Assembly: GCA_016861165.1 (NCBI GenBank)
Contig: BOKV01000017.1
Span: 36,048 to 100,047, forward strand
From: Alphaproteobacteria bacterium
GTDB lineage: Bacteria; Pseudomonadota; Alphaproteobacteria; Rhizobiales; Rhizobiaceae
Reading direction: 5' to 3'
Length of the DNA: 64,000 nucleotides
Shown here: in pieces, positions 21,208 through 29,709 of the stretch
How the letters are laid out: the number at the start of each line of letters is the position of its first letter
How positions within the stretch are numbered: position 1 is the first letter of the stretch
Program-made: the position numbers and the translations under genes
The notes under the pieces: generated by a model
Told to the model about the DNA's origin: nothing
Databases searched by the model: none
The model's input: the letters and a program-made list of their open reading frames with translations, nothing else

Positions 21208-22210
21208 GCGCCTTGATCAGCCCGGACTTGCGGGTCGCCCATACCGGGATGTTGGCCACCGCGCCGGCAAGCGTGGTGCGATGCGTGATCAGCCGGCCGA
21301 CGGGGACATGGCCCTCGCGGATGGCGGCCATGACCTCGGCGAAATCGTGCGAGGTCGCATTGCGGCTGCCGTAGAGCGTCATTTCCTTGCGATGGAAATC
21401 CGGGTCCATGAAGGTGATCGACTCCTTGATGACGCTGACCAGCACATATCTGCCGCCATGGGCGACCAGATCGAACCCCCGCTCCATGGCGTGCCGGTTG
21501 CCGGTGGCATCGAATACGACATCGAAGCTGTCGCCGGAAGATGAATCGGCGACGGCCTGGCGGGCATCGCCGGAAAGGTCGATCGCGGTCGCTCCGGCGA
21601 TCGCTTGCGCCGTCATGGCGCGCTCGGAGTCGCGGTCGAAGATCGCCACTTCCCCTCCGGCGAGCCGCGCAAAGAGGGCAACGCCAAGGCCGATGGGCCC
21701 CGCGCCGACGACGAGCACCCGGTCGCCGCCGCCGACAGCGGCGCGTCGCACCGCATGGGCGCCGATCGACAGGAACTCCACGGCCGCGCACTCGTCGGCC
21801 GTCAAGCCTTGCGCCGGGATGAGGTTGGCCGCCGGAATCGCGATCAGCCCCATCATGCCGCCGTCCTGGTGCACGCCCAGCACGGAAATGTTCACGCAGC
21901 AATTGGGTCTGGCCGCCCGGCATGCCACACAGTGGCCGCAGGAGAGATACGGATTGACCACGCAGACATCGCCCGCCGCCAGATGCGATTCCGGTGGCGC
22001 CTCGACGACCTCGACGGCGAGTTCGTGGCCGATGATGCGCGGGTACTGCAGGAACGGGTGCTTGCCCTCGAAGATGTGGAAGTCGGTACCGCAGATGCCG
22101 ATGCGGCGCGGGCGCACCAGCGCCGTGCCGGGTTCGACCCGGGGCACCGGCCGCCGCTCGATCTGCAGGCGGCCCGGTCGGTGGCAGACAAGAGCGTCCA
22201 CGAATTGCAC
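21188..22210 (-). CDS. Zinc-dependent medium-chain alcohol dehydrogenase (polyol/sugar-acid dehydrogenase)
   Basis: A 340-residue MDR-family enzyme. It has catalytic zinc ligands in GICGTDFHIFEG and the GHE motif of RIIGHELAVEVVE. The structural zinc is held by the Cys cluster SCGHCVACRAARPNCC. The Rossmann motif is VLVVGAGPIGLG. The closest functional groups are sorbitol/L-idonate/L-gulonate 5-dehydrogenases. The likely start is GTG at 22210, or the GTG three codons later; no strong ribosome site is visible. It lies between the sugar-binding protein gene and the mannitol-dehydrogenase-family gene, supporting oxidation of the imported sugar, polyol or sugar acid. Confidence 0.85.
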   Translation of the reverse strand: MQFVDALVCHRPGRLQIERRPVPRVEPGTALVRPRRIGICGTDFHIFEGKHPFLQYPRIIGHELAVEVVEAPPESHLAAGDVCVVNPYLSCGHCVACRAARPNCCVNISVLGVHQDGGMMGLIAIPAANLIPAQGLTADECAAVEFLSIGAHAVRRAAVGGGDRVLVVGAGPIGLGVALFARLAGGEVAIFDRDSERAMTAQAIAGATAIDLSGDARQAVADSSSGDSFDVVFDATGNRHAMERGFDLVAHGGRYVLVSVIKESITFMDPDFHRKEMTLYGSRNATSHDFAEVMAAIREGHVPVGRLITHRTTLAGAVANIPVWATRKSGLIKALVEIDD

Positions 22211-22248
22211 GAGTTTCTGCCGTGATCGTTGGGGTTGCGGTCGAATTC

Positions 22249-22275
22249 CGGGGCCGGCCGCGCTGGCCGGCCCCG
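22249..22275 (-). terminator. Perfect 11-bp GC stem-loop after the sugar-binding protein gene
   Basis: CGGGGCCGGCC and GGCCGGCCCCG pair perfectly with a 5-base loop, 7 bases after the stop codon of the binding-protein gene at 22283. No T-tract follows on the transcribed strand. It probably stabilises the upstream transcript or attenuates expression of the dehydrogenase genes. Confidence 0.7.
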
Positions 22276-22282
22276 TTCGCTG

Positions 22283-23197
22283 TCACTTGAACTGCGCCAT
22301 GTTCTCCTTGGTGACGAGCGCGGCGCCGGAGTCGATCAGCGATTCGACCTTCTCCCCGCGGATCGCCTTGACGAGCGCATCGACGCCCAGTTCCGCCATC
22401 TTGGCGGGGAACTGCGCGACCGTCGCGTCCTCGATGCCAGCCTCCAGCGCCTCTTCCTCGCCGCAGCAGAAGTCGAAGCCGACCAGCACGATCTTGTCGT
22501 TGGCGATGCCGGCGTTCTTGATCGCGCGCGCGGCGCCCGCGGCCGGCGGTCCGCATGCGGCGTAGATCGCCTTCAGGTCCGGGTTCTTGGTCAGCAGGTC
22601 TTCAGCCACGCTGATGCCGAGTTCTTCGGTGCAGTTGGTGGCGCCCCTGCCGACGATCGTGACGTTGACGCCGGACAGGCCCTCGAGCATGCCGTTGACC
22701 CGGTCGTCGAGCGCCGGCACGCCGGGGACGCCTTCGAGGATGCCGAGCGTGTCGCCATCCTTCAGCAGGGTCTTCAGATGAGCGCCGGCGATCTTGCCGG
22801 CGTTGTAGTTGTCGGTCGTCGCCAGCGCGGTGCGGCCTTGCCAGTCGGGAATGTTGTTGTCCATGAGAACGACCTTCACGCCCGCCTCGATGGCCTTGTC
22901 AAGCGCCGCGGCCACGGTCGGATCAACCGGCGTGATGGCGATGCCCTGCACGCCCTGGGTGACCATCGACTCGATGAGGGCGATCTGCCCCTCGATGTCG
23001 GTGGCCGAGGCGCCCTGGCCATAGATGATCTCCACGCCGCCATTCTTTTCGGCGTAGGCCTTGGCCGCATTCTCCATGGTGGCGAAGAACGGCACCGGGA
23101 ACTTGGTAATGAAGCCGATCTTGATGTCTTCCGCCGACGCGGAACCGGCGCCCGCCAGGGCGAGCGCCATGCCTGCCAACAGCAGTTTCGCTCTCAT
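22283..23197 (-). CDS. Sugar ABC transporter substrate-binding protein (CUT2 type)
   Basis: A 304-residue RbsB/FrcB-like periplasmic binding protein. It has a signal peptide (MRAKLLLAGMALALAGAGSASA, cleavage before EDIKIG), then the typical start of the mature fold (IGFITKFPVPFFATMENAAK) and the GIAITPVDP and VPGVPALDDR segments of family members that bind sugars or polyols. It is the third gene of the operon permease - ATPase - binding protein - two dehydrogenases. The sugar is not identifiable; the dehydrogenases suggest a polyol or sugar acid. Confidence 0.88.
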   Translation of the reverse strand: MRAKLLLAGMALALAGAGSASAEDIKIGFITKFPVPFFATMENAAKAYAEKNGGVEIIYGQGASATDIEGQIALIESMVTQGVQGIAITPVDPTVAAALDKAIEAGVKVVLMDNNIPDWQGRTALATTDNYNAGKIAGAHLKTLLKDGDTLGILEGVPGVPALDDRVNGMLEGLSGVNVTIVGRGATNCTEELGISVAEDLLTKNPDLKAIYAACGPPAAGAARAIKNAGIANDKIVLVGFDFCCGEEEALEAGIEDATVAQFPAKMAELGVDALVKAIRGEKVESLIDSGAALVTKENMAQFK

Positions 23198-23273
23198 GCT
23201 ACACCTCCCTTTCCGGATCGCTTCGGGGTGAACCGATCCCTTCGACCGCCGCCGATGAAGACGGCGAACTCCG

Positions 23274-24035
23274 TCATGCCTCCGCCCCGACGATCATGGA
23301 GACCAGCTTCTGCCGGTTGGCGCGGCTGGGCTTCAGTTCGCCTACTTTGCGCCCTTGGCGCAGCACGACCGCGCGGTCGGCCAGTTCGACCACGTGCTCC
23401 ATGTTGTGGGTGATGAGGATGATTGCCTTGCCCTCGGCCCTGAGCTGACGGATCAGATCGAGGACCTTGCGTGATTCGCGCAGGCCCAGCGCCGCCGTGG
23501 GCTCGTCGAGGATGACGACCTTGCGCGCGAACACGGCCGCGCGGGCGACCGCGATCGCCTGGCGCTGGCCGCCGGACATCAGCGCCACCGGCGCATCGAA
23601 ACGCGGCAGCCTGACCTTGAGCCGATCGATGATCTCGGCCGCGTTCTGGTCCATGGCGCGGCTGGCGAGGAAGCGCAGGCCGCTCGGCAGCCAGGACGGG
23701 AAGGCGATCTCGCGACCGCAGTAGAAGTTCTGTGCCGGCGTGAGATTGTCGAACAGCGCGAGGTCCTGATAGACGGTCTCGATGCCGGCGCGGCGCGCGG
23801 CGGCCGGCGAGTGAATGGCAACGGGTTCGCCGTCGATGAGGATTTCGCCCTCGTCGAGTTCATGGACGCCGCTCACGCATTTGATCAGGGTCGACTTGCC
23901 GGCGCCGTTGTCGCCGAGCAGGGCCAGCACCTCGCCGGCATTGGCGGTCAGGCCGACATCCTTGAGCGCGTCGACGGCCCCGAACCGCTTGCGGGCATGG
24001 CGCACGGTGAGCACCGGCGTGGTGGCGGCGCTCAT
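23274..24035 (-). CDS. Sugar ABC transporter ATP-binding protein (single-domain CUT2 type)
   Basis: A 253-residue ATPase. It has Walker A GDNGAGKST, signature MSGGQRQAIAVARA, Walker B VVILDEPTAALG and H-loop LITHNMEHV. It has one nucleotide-binding domain, as in FrcA, rather than the fused double domain of RbsA. Its ATG overlaps the permease stop by one base (TGATG), so translation is coupled. A longer open frame upstream only traverses the permease gene. Confidence 0.9.
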   Translation of the reverse strand: MSAATTPVLTVRHARKRFGAVDALKDVGLTANAGEVLALLGDNGAGKSTLIKCVSGVHELDEGEILIDGEPVAIHSPAAARRAGIETVYQDLALFDNLTPAQNFYCGREIAFPSWLPSGLRFLASRAMDQNAAEIIDRLKVRLPRFDAPVALMSGGQRQAIAVARAAVFARKVVILDEPTAALGLRESRKVLDLIRQLRAEGKAIILITHNMEHVVELADRAVVLRQGRKVGELKPSRANRQKLVSMIVGAEA

Positions 24036-25075
24036 CAGCCCTGCCCCGCATGCATGCTGCGCGCCCGCGCCTCGAGGTGATTGCGCAGCACGTCGCCCTC
24101 CACGGCGATGACGATGATCAGTCCGATGGCGATCATCTGAAAGAAGATGTTGACGCCGAGCAGGTTGAGCGCGTTGCGGATGACGCCGATCATGATCGCG
24201 CCGATCAGCGCATGGCCGACATGGCCGCGACCGCCGAGGAAGCTGGCGCCGCCGATAATGACGGCTGCGATGGTGTCGAGTTCGAGCAGGTTGCCGTAGA
24301 GCGGCGAACCGGCCTGCGTGCGGCCGGCAAGAACCACGGCGCCGATGCCGGCGCACAGTCCCGAAATCACATAGGTCGAGACCAGCACGCCGCGCACGGG
24401 GATGCCCATCTGCACGGCCGCGTCGGGCTTGCCGCCGACGGCATAGATCCACCGGCCCCACACCATGGCCTTGGCCAGCACCACGAGCACGGCCGCCACC
24501 GCGAACACGACGAAGAAGGAGTTGGGCACGCCGAAGGTCGAGGCTCCGCCGATCGTCGCGATCGCCTCCGGCATGCCGCGCATCGTCGTGTGGCCGATCG
24601 CGAACTGGAGCGCGAGCCCGCGGCAGATGCTGAGTGTCGCCAGCGTGATGATGAAGGGATGCGGCAGGCGCCCGAAGACATAGACGATGCCGTTGACGGC
24701 GCCGACCGCCGCGCCGGAAAGAACCATCGCCAGCATGACGATGACCGCCGAGTCGGCCCAGCGATAGGCGAGGCCGCCGATGACGGTGGCCAATGCGAGA
24801 TTGGCGCCGACCGAAAGATCGATGCCGCGGGTCAGGATCACCAGGTGCTGGCCCATGGCGACGATGGCGATCACCGCCGTCTGGGCGAGGATGTTGCTGA
24901 CATTGCCCGGTGACAGGAAATTGGGCGTCACCATGCCGATCGCGAGGATGAGCACGATGAGGATCAGCAGCGGGCCGACACTGAGCAGCCGCAGGCCAAG
25001 CCTGACGGCCGACAGCGTCGTGTCGTGCCTGCCCGCCCCCTGGGGGCCGGAAGCAATATCCGATTGCTGGTCCAT
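24035..25075 (-). CDS. Sugar ABC transporter permease (CUT2 type)
   Basis: A 346-residue RbsC/FrcC-like permease. It has an N-terminal cytoplasmic stretch, eight to ten hydrophobic segments and family motifs LTRGIDLSVGANLALATVI and the loop AGRTQAGSPLYGNLLELDTI with AVIIGGASFLGGRG. It is the first gene of its operon, divergent from the GntR regulator. Confidence 0.9.
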   Translation of the reverse strand: MDQQSDIASGPQGAGRHDTTLSAVRLGLRLLSVGPLLILIVLILAIGMVTPNFLSPGNVSNILAQTAVIAIVAMGQHLVILTRGIDLSVGANLALATVIGGLAYRWADSAVIVMLAMVLSGAAVGAVNGIVYVFGRLPHPFIITLATLSICRGLALQFAIGHTTMRGMPEAIATIGGASTFGVPNSFFVVFAVAAVLVVLAKAMVWGRWIYAVGGKPDAAVQMGIPVRGVLVSTYVISGLCAGIGAVVLAGRTQAGSPLYGNLLELDTIAAVIIGGASFLGGRGHVGHALIGAIMIGVIRNALNLLGVNIFFQMIAIGLIIVIAVEGDVLRNHLEARARSMHAGQG

Positions 25076-25116
25076 CCCCTCCCCAATATGCTCACGGATG
25101 CCGCGATCTGTCTCTT

Positions 25117-25132
25117 ATTGGTAAAAACCAAT
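25117..25132. promoter_or_regulatory. Perfect inverted repeat, candidate GntR/FCD operator
   Basis: ATTGGTAAAAACCAAT has two perfect 6-bp arms (ATTGGT/ACCAAT) around AAAA. It resembles the TNGT-N3-ACNA class of FadR/FCD operators. It sits in the 125-base gap between the divergent permease and GntR genes, where it could control both. Confidence 0.6.
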
Positions 25133-25200
25133 GCGGCAGCCATCGTCAATTTGTTTTTTATCGATTAAAATGCACAGATGATCGACTGGGGCTCACAACC

Positions 25201-26142
25201 ATGAAAACGGACACGGTGTTCAAGCGGGCCTTCAACGACGCCCTCGATCTGGTCTCCGACCTGGCCGACGGCGAACAGCTGCCATCCGAGAACCGGCTCA
25301 GCGCGCGGCTCGGCGTCAGCCGCACCACCGTGCGCAAGGTCATCGCGACACTGGCCGGCCGGGGCATCGTCGACGGCGGCGGCCGCCACCGCGTCGTCCG
25401 CTCCGGCGGCAAGCAGGTCCGGCGATTTCCCGAGGCCGAGACCGTGCCCATGGGCGAGCAGGTCGAGCGGCGCTTCATGGAATGGATGCTGCGTGACAAT
25501 GCGCGGCCGGGCATGACCATCAACGAACTGGAGCTGGCCCGCCAGTTCGGTGTCGCCACCACCGGCATCCGCGAGTTCCTGAACCGCTTCCAGCACTACG
25601 GCCTCATCGAGAAACGGCCGAATGCGGGATGGGTGTTCAAGGGCTTCACCACCAGCTTCGCCCTGGAACTGTTCGAGATCCGTGAGATGTTCGAGTTGCG
25701 CTCGGCGCGGGCGTTCGCGGCGCTGCCGGCCGGCTCGCCGCTGTGGCAGCGCATCGAGGCGTTGCGCCAGGAGCACGTCGCCCTGCTCGGCGAGATCGAG
25801 AGCCGCTATCACGACTTCTCCGACCTCGACAGCCGGTTTCACCGCCTGATCAACTCGGCCGCCCCCAACCGCTTCATCGACGATTTCTACGACATCATCA
25901 CCATGATCTTCCACTACCACTACCAGTGGAACAAGCACGACGAACGGCAGCGCAACGAGGTGGCGATCCGCGAGCACCTGACCTATATCGACGCGCTGCT
26001 CGGCCGCAACGTGACGATCGTCGAACTGGCATGCCGGGCGCACCTCGCCTCGGCCCGGGACACGCTGATCAAGTCAACGTCGGGCCAGGATGCCGGGCCG
26101 GGCGCGGTTGCGCCGGGCGTCGCGACCGGCAACGCGGATTGA
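25201..26142 (+). CDS. GntR-family (FCD) transcriptional regulator with two winged-helix domains
   Basis: A 313-residue regulator. The first winged helix-turn-helix covers about residues 5-75 (LPSENRLSARLGVSRTTVRK). A second winged-helix segment follows at about 80-145 (INELELARQFGVATTGIREF, then GLIEKRPNAGWVF). A C-terminal all-helical FCD-type effector domain (about 150-285) carries likely metal-binding His/Asp residues (FSDLDSRFHRLI and FHYHYQW). Most GntR/FCD proteins have one DNA-binding domain. It lies between two sugar ABC operons, divergent from one and convergent with the other (6-base gap), and is the obvious regulator of at least the first. Confidence 0.85.
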   Translation: MKTDTVFKRAFNDALDLVSDLADGEQLPSENRLSARLGVSRTTVRKVIATLAGRGIVDGGGRHRVVRSGGKQVRRFPEAETVPMGEQVERRFMEWMLRDNARPGMTINELELARQFGVATTGIREFLNRFQHYGLIEKRPNAGWVFKGFTTSFALELFEIREMFELRSARAFAALPAGSPLWQRIEALRQEHVALLGEIESRYHDFSDLDSRFHRLINSAAPNRFIDDFYDIITMIFHYHYQWNKHDERQRNEVAIREHLTYIDALLGRNVTIVELACRAHLASARDTLIKSTSGQDAGPGAVAPGVATGNAD

Positions 26143-26148
26143 GCCCCG

Positions 26149-27105
26149 TCAGCTCCGCCTCGCCGCGATGGCGAGCGCGATCACGATGATCGCCCCCTTG
26201 GCGATGAGCTGGATGTCGATCGGCACGTTCAGGATGTTCATGCCGTTGTTGACGATGCCGAGGAAGAACACGCCGAGCAGCGTGCGCGCCACCGAGCCGT
26301 TGCCGCCCATGATGCTGGTGCCGCCGAGAACGACGGCGGCGATCACGTCCAGTTCGGTGCCGAACGGCCCGTAGGTGGCAAGCGCGGTGTGCACCTGCGA
26401 GGACTGGATGATGCCGGCGAGCGCCGCCCCGAAGCCCGAGATCGCGTAGACCAGCGTCTTGGTGATCCGCGTGCGATGGCCGCTCAGATGGGCCGCGCGT
26501 TCGTTGTCGCCGATCGCCGTGACCAGCAGGCCGAGCGGCGTGCGCCGCTGGACGAAGATCATCACCGCCGCCACCAGCGCGAAGATGTAGATGGAGAACG
26601 GCAGCCCGAACAGGCTGCCGGCGCCGATGAAGGAATAGGCCGGCTCGTTGCGGATCAGGTGCTGCTCGGGGCCGCCGAGGATCAGCGCCGAGCCGCGCAC
26701 GATGCTCAGCGTGGCGAGCGTCACGATGATCGGCGGCAATTGCAGGAACGCGATCACCAGGCCGTTGAAGGTTCCGATAAGGACGCCGACGGCAAGCCCG
26801 GCGAGGATGACGACCGCCAGCGGCAGGTCGGCCTGCAGGCAGTAGAACGAGACCAGGCCGGCGATGGCGAGCACCGGCCCGACCGAGAGGTCGACGCCCC
26901 CGGTCATGATGACGAAGGTCATGCAGGTGGCCATGATGCCGATCAGCGCCACCTGCCGCACGATGCCGATCAGGTTGTCGGGCGTCAGGAAGGCGGGCTG
27001 GGCGATGGCGAAGACGACCACGATCGCCGCCATCGCCAGCGGCAGGGCGTTGGCGGCCACGCGCTGGGCGATCTGCGGTGAACGCGTGCCGTTGATCGTG
27101 CTCAT
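26149..27105 (-). CDS. Sugar ABC transporter permease (CUT2 type), second system
   Basis: A 318-residue RbsC-like permease with about nine hydrophobic segments and the family motifs MTGGVDLSVGPVLAIAGLV and AAVVLGGTSIMGGNGS. It is the last gene of the four-gene operon binding protein - permease - ATPase - permease. Its ATG overlaps the ATPase stop (ATGA). It ends 6 bases from the convergent GntR gene, with no terminator visible. Confidence 0.9.
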   Translation of the reverse strand: MSTINGTRSPQIAQRVAANALPLAMAAIVVVFAIAQPAFLTPDNLIGIVRQVALIGIMATCMTFVIMTGGVDLSVGPVLAIAGLVSFYCLQADLPLAVVILAGLAVGVLIGTFNGLVIAFLQLPPIIVTLATLSIVRGSALILGGPEQHLIRNEPAYSFIGAGSLFGLPFSIYIFALVAAVMIFVQRRTPLGLLVTAIGDNERAAHLSGHRTRITKTLVYAISGFGAALAGIIQSSQVHTALATYGPFGTELDVIAAVVLGGTSIMGGNGSVARTLLGVFFLGIVNNGMNILNVPIDIQLIAKGAIIVIALAIAARRS

Positions 27106-28616
27106 GCCGCCGCGCCGCCGATTTCGCGGACGATGTCCTGCAGTCGGCAGTCGTCGGCATCGTGGATGCGGACCAGGCGTCCGGCCACCATCACGCCGAT
27201 GCGGTCGGCGATCGTGAACACTTCCTCAAGGTCGGAGGAGACGACGAGGATGGCAGCGCCGCGTTCGCGCTCGCGCCGCAGGATCCGGTAGATCTCCGCC
27301 TTGGCGCCGACATCGACGCCGACGGTCGGCTCGTCGAGAATTAGTATGCGCGGGGCGCGATTGAGCCATTTGCCGACCAGCACCTTCTGCTGGTTTCCGC
27401 CCGACAGCAGCTTGACCGGCCGCGAGCCGTCGGGAGGCTGGATCGACAGGCTCGCGATCGCCTGCCTTGCCGCCTCGCTCATGCGCCTGCGCTGCAGCAT
27501 GAGGCCGCGGTGGAACCGGTCGAGCGTCGCCATCGCCAGGTTCTCGGTCATCGTCATGTCGAGCATCAGCCCCTCGCGGTGGCGATCCTCGGGCACGAAG
27601 CCCACTCCCGCGGCGATCGCACCGGTCGGCGAGGCGAAAGCCGCCGTTCGGCCGTCGATCTGCAGCGTGCCGCCGTCAAACCGGTCGCAGCCGAACAGCG
27701 TGCGCAACAGTTCGGTGCGCTTGGAACCGATCAGCCCGGTGATGCACAAGATCTCGCCGGCATGGAGGTCGAAGCTGACCTCGGTGAACACGCCGCGCTT
27801 GGTCAGGTCGCGGGCACTCATGCGGATTTCGCCGGTGCCGCGCGGATGGCGCTTCTCGTGAGCGGCCTCGGCCGACTCGCGGGCGAGCTTCTCGCCCACC
27901 ATGAGATGGACGACACGCGGCCGGTCGATGTCGGCGACCGCGCTTTCGGCGATCACCCGGCCGTCGCGCATGATCGTCATGGTGTCACAGACGGCGAAGA
28001 TCTCGTCGAGCACATGGCTGATATAGACGATGCCGACGGCGCGGGTCTTCAGCATGCGGATCGTGTCGTGCAGCTTGGCGACCTCGGAAGCGGCGAGCCA
28101 GGCGGTCGGTTCGTCCATCAGGATCACGCGCGCGTCGAGCGCCAGCGCCTTCAGGATCTCGACCTCCTTCTGTTTGACCGTCGGCAGGTTGCCGACGGTG
28201 GCGTCGAGGTCGATCGCGATCCGGTGGCGTTCGAGCAGCGCCCGCGCCTCGCGGCGCTGGCGGGCGGAGTCGACGAAGCCGAACCGGCGGGTCGGCTGGC
28301 GGCCGAGAAAGATGTTGTCGAGCACCGACATCGCCGGCGCCAGGTTGGAGTGCTGGTAGATGCAGGCGATGCCGCGGCGAATCATCTCGCTGGGGTCGCC
28401 GAGTGGCGCGGCAACGCCGTCGATTTCGACCCTCCCCAGCGTCGGCGCGATGGCGCCGGTGAAGACCTTGATGAGCGTCGACTTGCCGGCGCCGTTCGAT
28501 CCGATCAGGGCGCGCACCTCTCCCGGCCGGAGGCTGAAATCGGCGTCGCGCAGCGCGACCAGATTGCCGTAGATCTTGGTGAGCCCGACGCCGCGCAGGA
28601 TGGCAGGAGCGTCCAT
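27102..28616 (-). CDS. Sugar ABC transporter ATP-binding protein with two nucleotide-binding domains (RbsA/MglA-like)
   Basis: A 504-residue fused ATPase. The first domain has Walker A GSNGAGKST and Walker B VILMDEPTAWL. The second domain has the degenerate Walker A TGLIGSKRTELL usual in this family, signature LSGGNQQKVLVGKW and Walker B ILILDEPTVGVDVGAK. It energises the two permeases encoded on either side. The start at 28616 lies one base after the stop of the upstream permease; a longer frame to 28682 overlaps that gene. Confidence 0.9.
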   Translation of the reverse strand: MDAPAILRGVGLTKIYGNLVALRDADFSLRPGEVRALIGSNGAGKSTLIKVFTGAIAPTLGRVEIDGVAAPLGDPSEMIRRGIACIYQHSNLAPAMSVLDNIFLGRQPTRRFGFVDSARQRREARALLERHRIAIDLDATVGNLPTVKQKEVEILKALALDARVILMDEPTAWLAASEVAKLHDTIRMLKTRAVGIVYISHVLDEIFAVCDTMTIMRDGRVIAESAVADIDRPRVVHLMVGEKLARESAEAAHEKRHPRGTGEIRMSARDLTKRGVFTEVSFDLHAGEILCITGLIGSKRTELLRTLFGCDRFDGGTLQIDGRTAAFASPTGAIAAGVGFVPEDRHREGLMLDMTMTENLAMATLDRFHRGLMLQRRRMSEAARQAIASLSIQPPDGSRPVKLLSGGNQQKVLVGKWLNRAPRILILDEPTVGVDVGAKAEIYRILRRERERGAAILVVSSDLEEVFTIADRIGVMVAGRLVRIHDADDCRLQDIVREIGGAAA

Positions 28617-28617
28617 G

Positions 28618-29658
28618 TCAGCCCGCCTGCGCGAGATTGGCGGCCAGGCGCCGCTGCCGGCGGACGACGAGCAGTCGGTCATAGCCCACCGCCGCCAGCA
28701 GTATGGCGCCGGTGATGATCTGCTGGACGAACTGCGGCACGCCCTGCAGCGTCAGGCCGAGCAGCACCGCGCCGAGCAGGAAGGCGCCGAGCGCCGGGCC
28801 GAACATCGAACCGATGCCGCCGGCCAGGCTGACGCCGCCGATGACGGCGGCGGCGATCGCGGTCAGCTCCGAGCCGGTGCCGAGCGCCTCGGTGGCGGTG
28901 GTGAAGCGCGCCACCATGATCAGCGCGGCGATGGCCGCGCACAATCCCGACAGCGCATAGGCGGTGATGATGACGCGGCCGGTATTGATGCCGGCGAGCC
29001 GGGCGGCCTCGTAGTTGCCGCCGACCGCATAGAGGTCACGGCCGAAGCGCGTTGCCAGCACCAGCGTCTGGAACAGCGCGAACAGGGCCAGCATGATGAA
29101 GAACGACAGCGGGAACCACGGCATCGCCAGGAGCTTGTTGACGCCCAGCCAGCCGCCGACGTCAAAATAGTTCTCGATGCCGACGATCCAGCGGTCGGTG
29201 ATCGGCGTGGTCGAAAGCCCCGGCACGAGCTGACGCCCGGAGATGGTGTAGGTGAGGCCGCGATAGGCGGCGAGCGTGGCGAGCGTCGCGATGAAGGGCT
29301 GCAGGCGCAGGACCACGACGAGGACGCCGTTCAACGCGCCTGCCAGCATGCCGACGACCAGCGCCACCGGCAGAATGACGTAGCCCGGCACGTGAAAAAT
29401 CAGCGTCAGGTCGAACACCACCATGCCGACCAGACCGACGATGGCGCCGATCGACAGGTCGATGCCGCGCACCAGGATCGGAAAGGCCTGCCCCATCGCC
29501 AGGATGGCGACGAATGAGAACCCGGCCATGAGGTTTTCGTAGTTGGTTGCGGTGGCAAAGCGCGGCGCGCTCACGGAAAAGAAGGCGAGGGTCGCCGCGA
29601 AGAACAGGACAAGCGCTACGGTGGCGGGACGGATCGTCACGGATTCGGTCCGGTTCAC
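28618..29658 (-). CDS. Sugar ABC transporter permease (CUT2 type), second system
   Basis: A 346-residue RbsC-like permease with the motifs ILVRGIDLSIGAIVGLVGMV and AAAVIGGVSLAGGIGS. The likely start is GTG at 29658, without an obvious ribosome site. It is separated from the upstream binding-protein gene by 51 bases, which hold a strong stem-loop. With the permease at 26149-27105 it probably forms a heterodimeric channel. Confidence 0.88.
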   Translation of the reverse strand: MNRTESVTIRPATVALVLFFAATLAFFSVSAPRFATATNYENLMAGFSFVAILAMGQAFPILVRGIDLSIGAIVGLVGMVVFDLTLIFHVPGYVILPVALVVGMLAGALNGVLVVVLRLQPFIATLATLAAYRGLTYTISGRQLVPGLSTTPITDRWIVGIENYFDVGGWLGVNKLLAMPWFPLSFFIMLALFALFQTLVLATRFGRDLYAVGGNYEAARLAGINTGRVIITAYALSGLCAAIAALIMVARFTTATEALGTGSELTAIAAAVIGGVSLAGGIGSMFGPALGAFLLGAVLLGLTLQGVPQFVQQIITGAILLAAVGYDRLLVVRRQRRLAANLAQAG

Positions 29659-29666
29659 GCAAAAAT

Positions 29667-29693
29667 GGGCCGTGGCAGACTATGCCACGGCCC
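29667..29693 (-). terminator. Attenuator-like stem-loop with short T-tract between binding protein and permease
   Basis: On the minus strand GGGCCGTGGCA and TGCCACGGCCC form a perfect 11-bp stem with a 5-base loop, followed directly by ATTTTT. This is the layout of an intrinsic terminator. It starts 16 bases after the binding-protein stop and ends just before the permease start. Partial termination would give more binding protein than membrane components. Confidence 0.75.
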
Positions 29694-29709
29694 AAGGCGC
29701 CGGGAAAAC

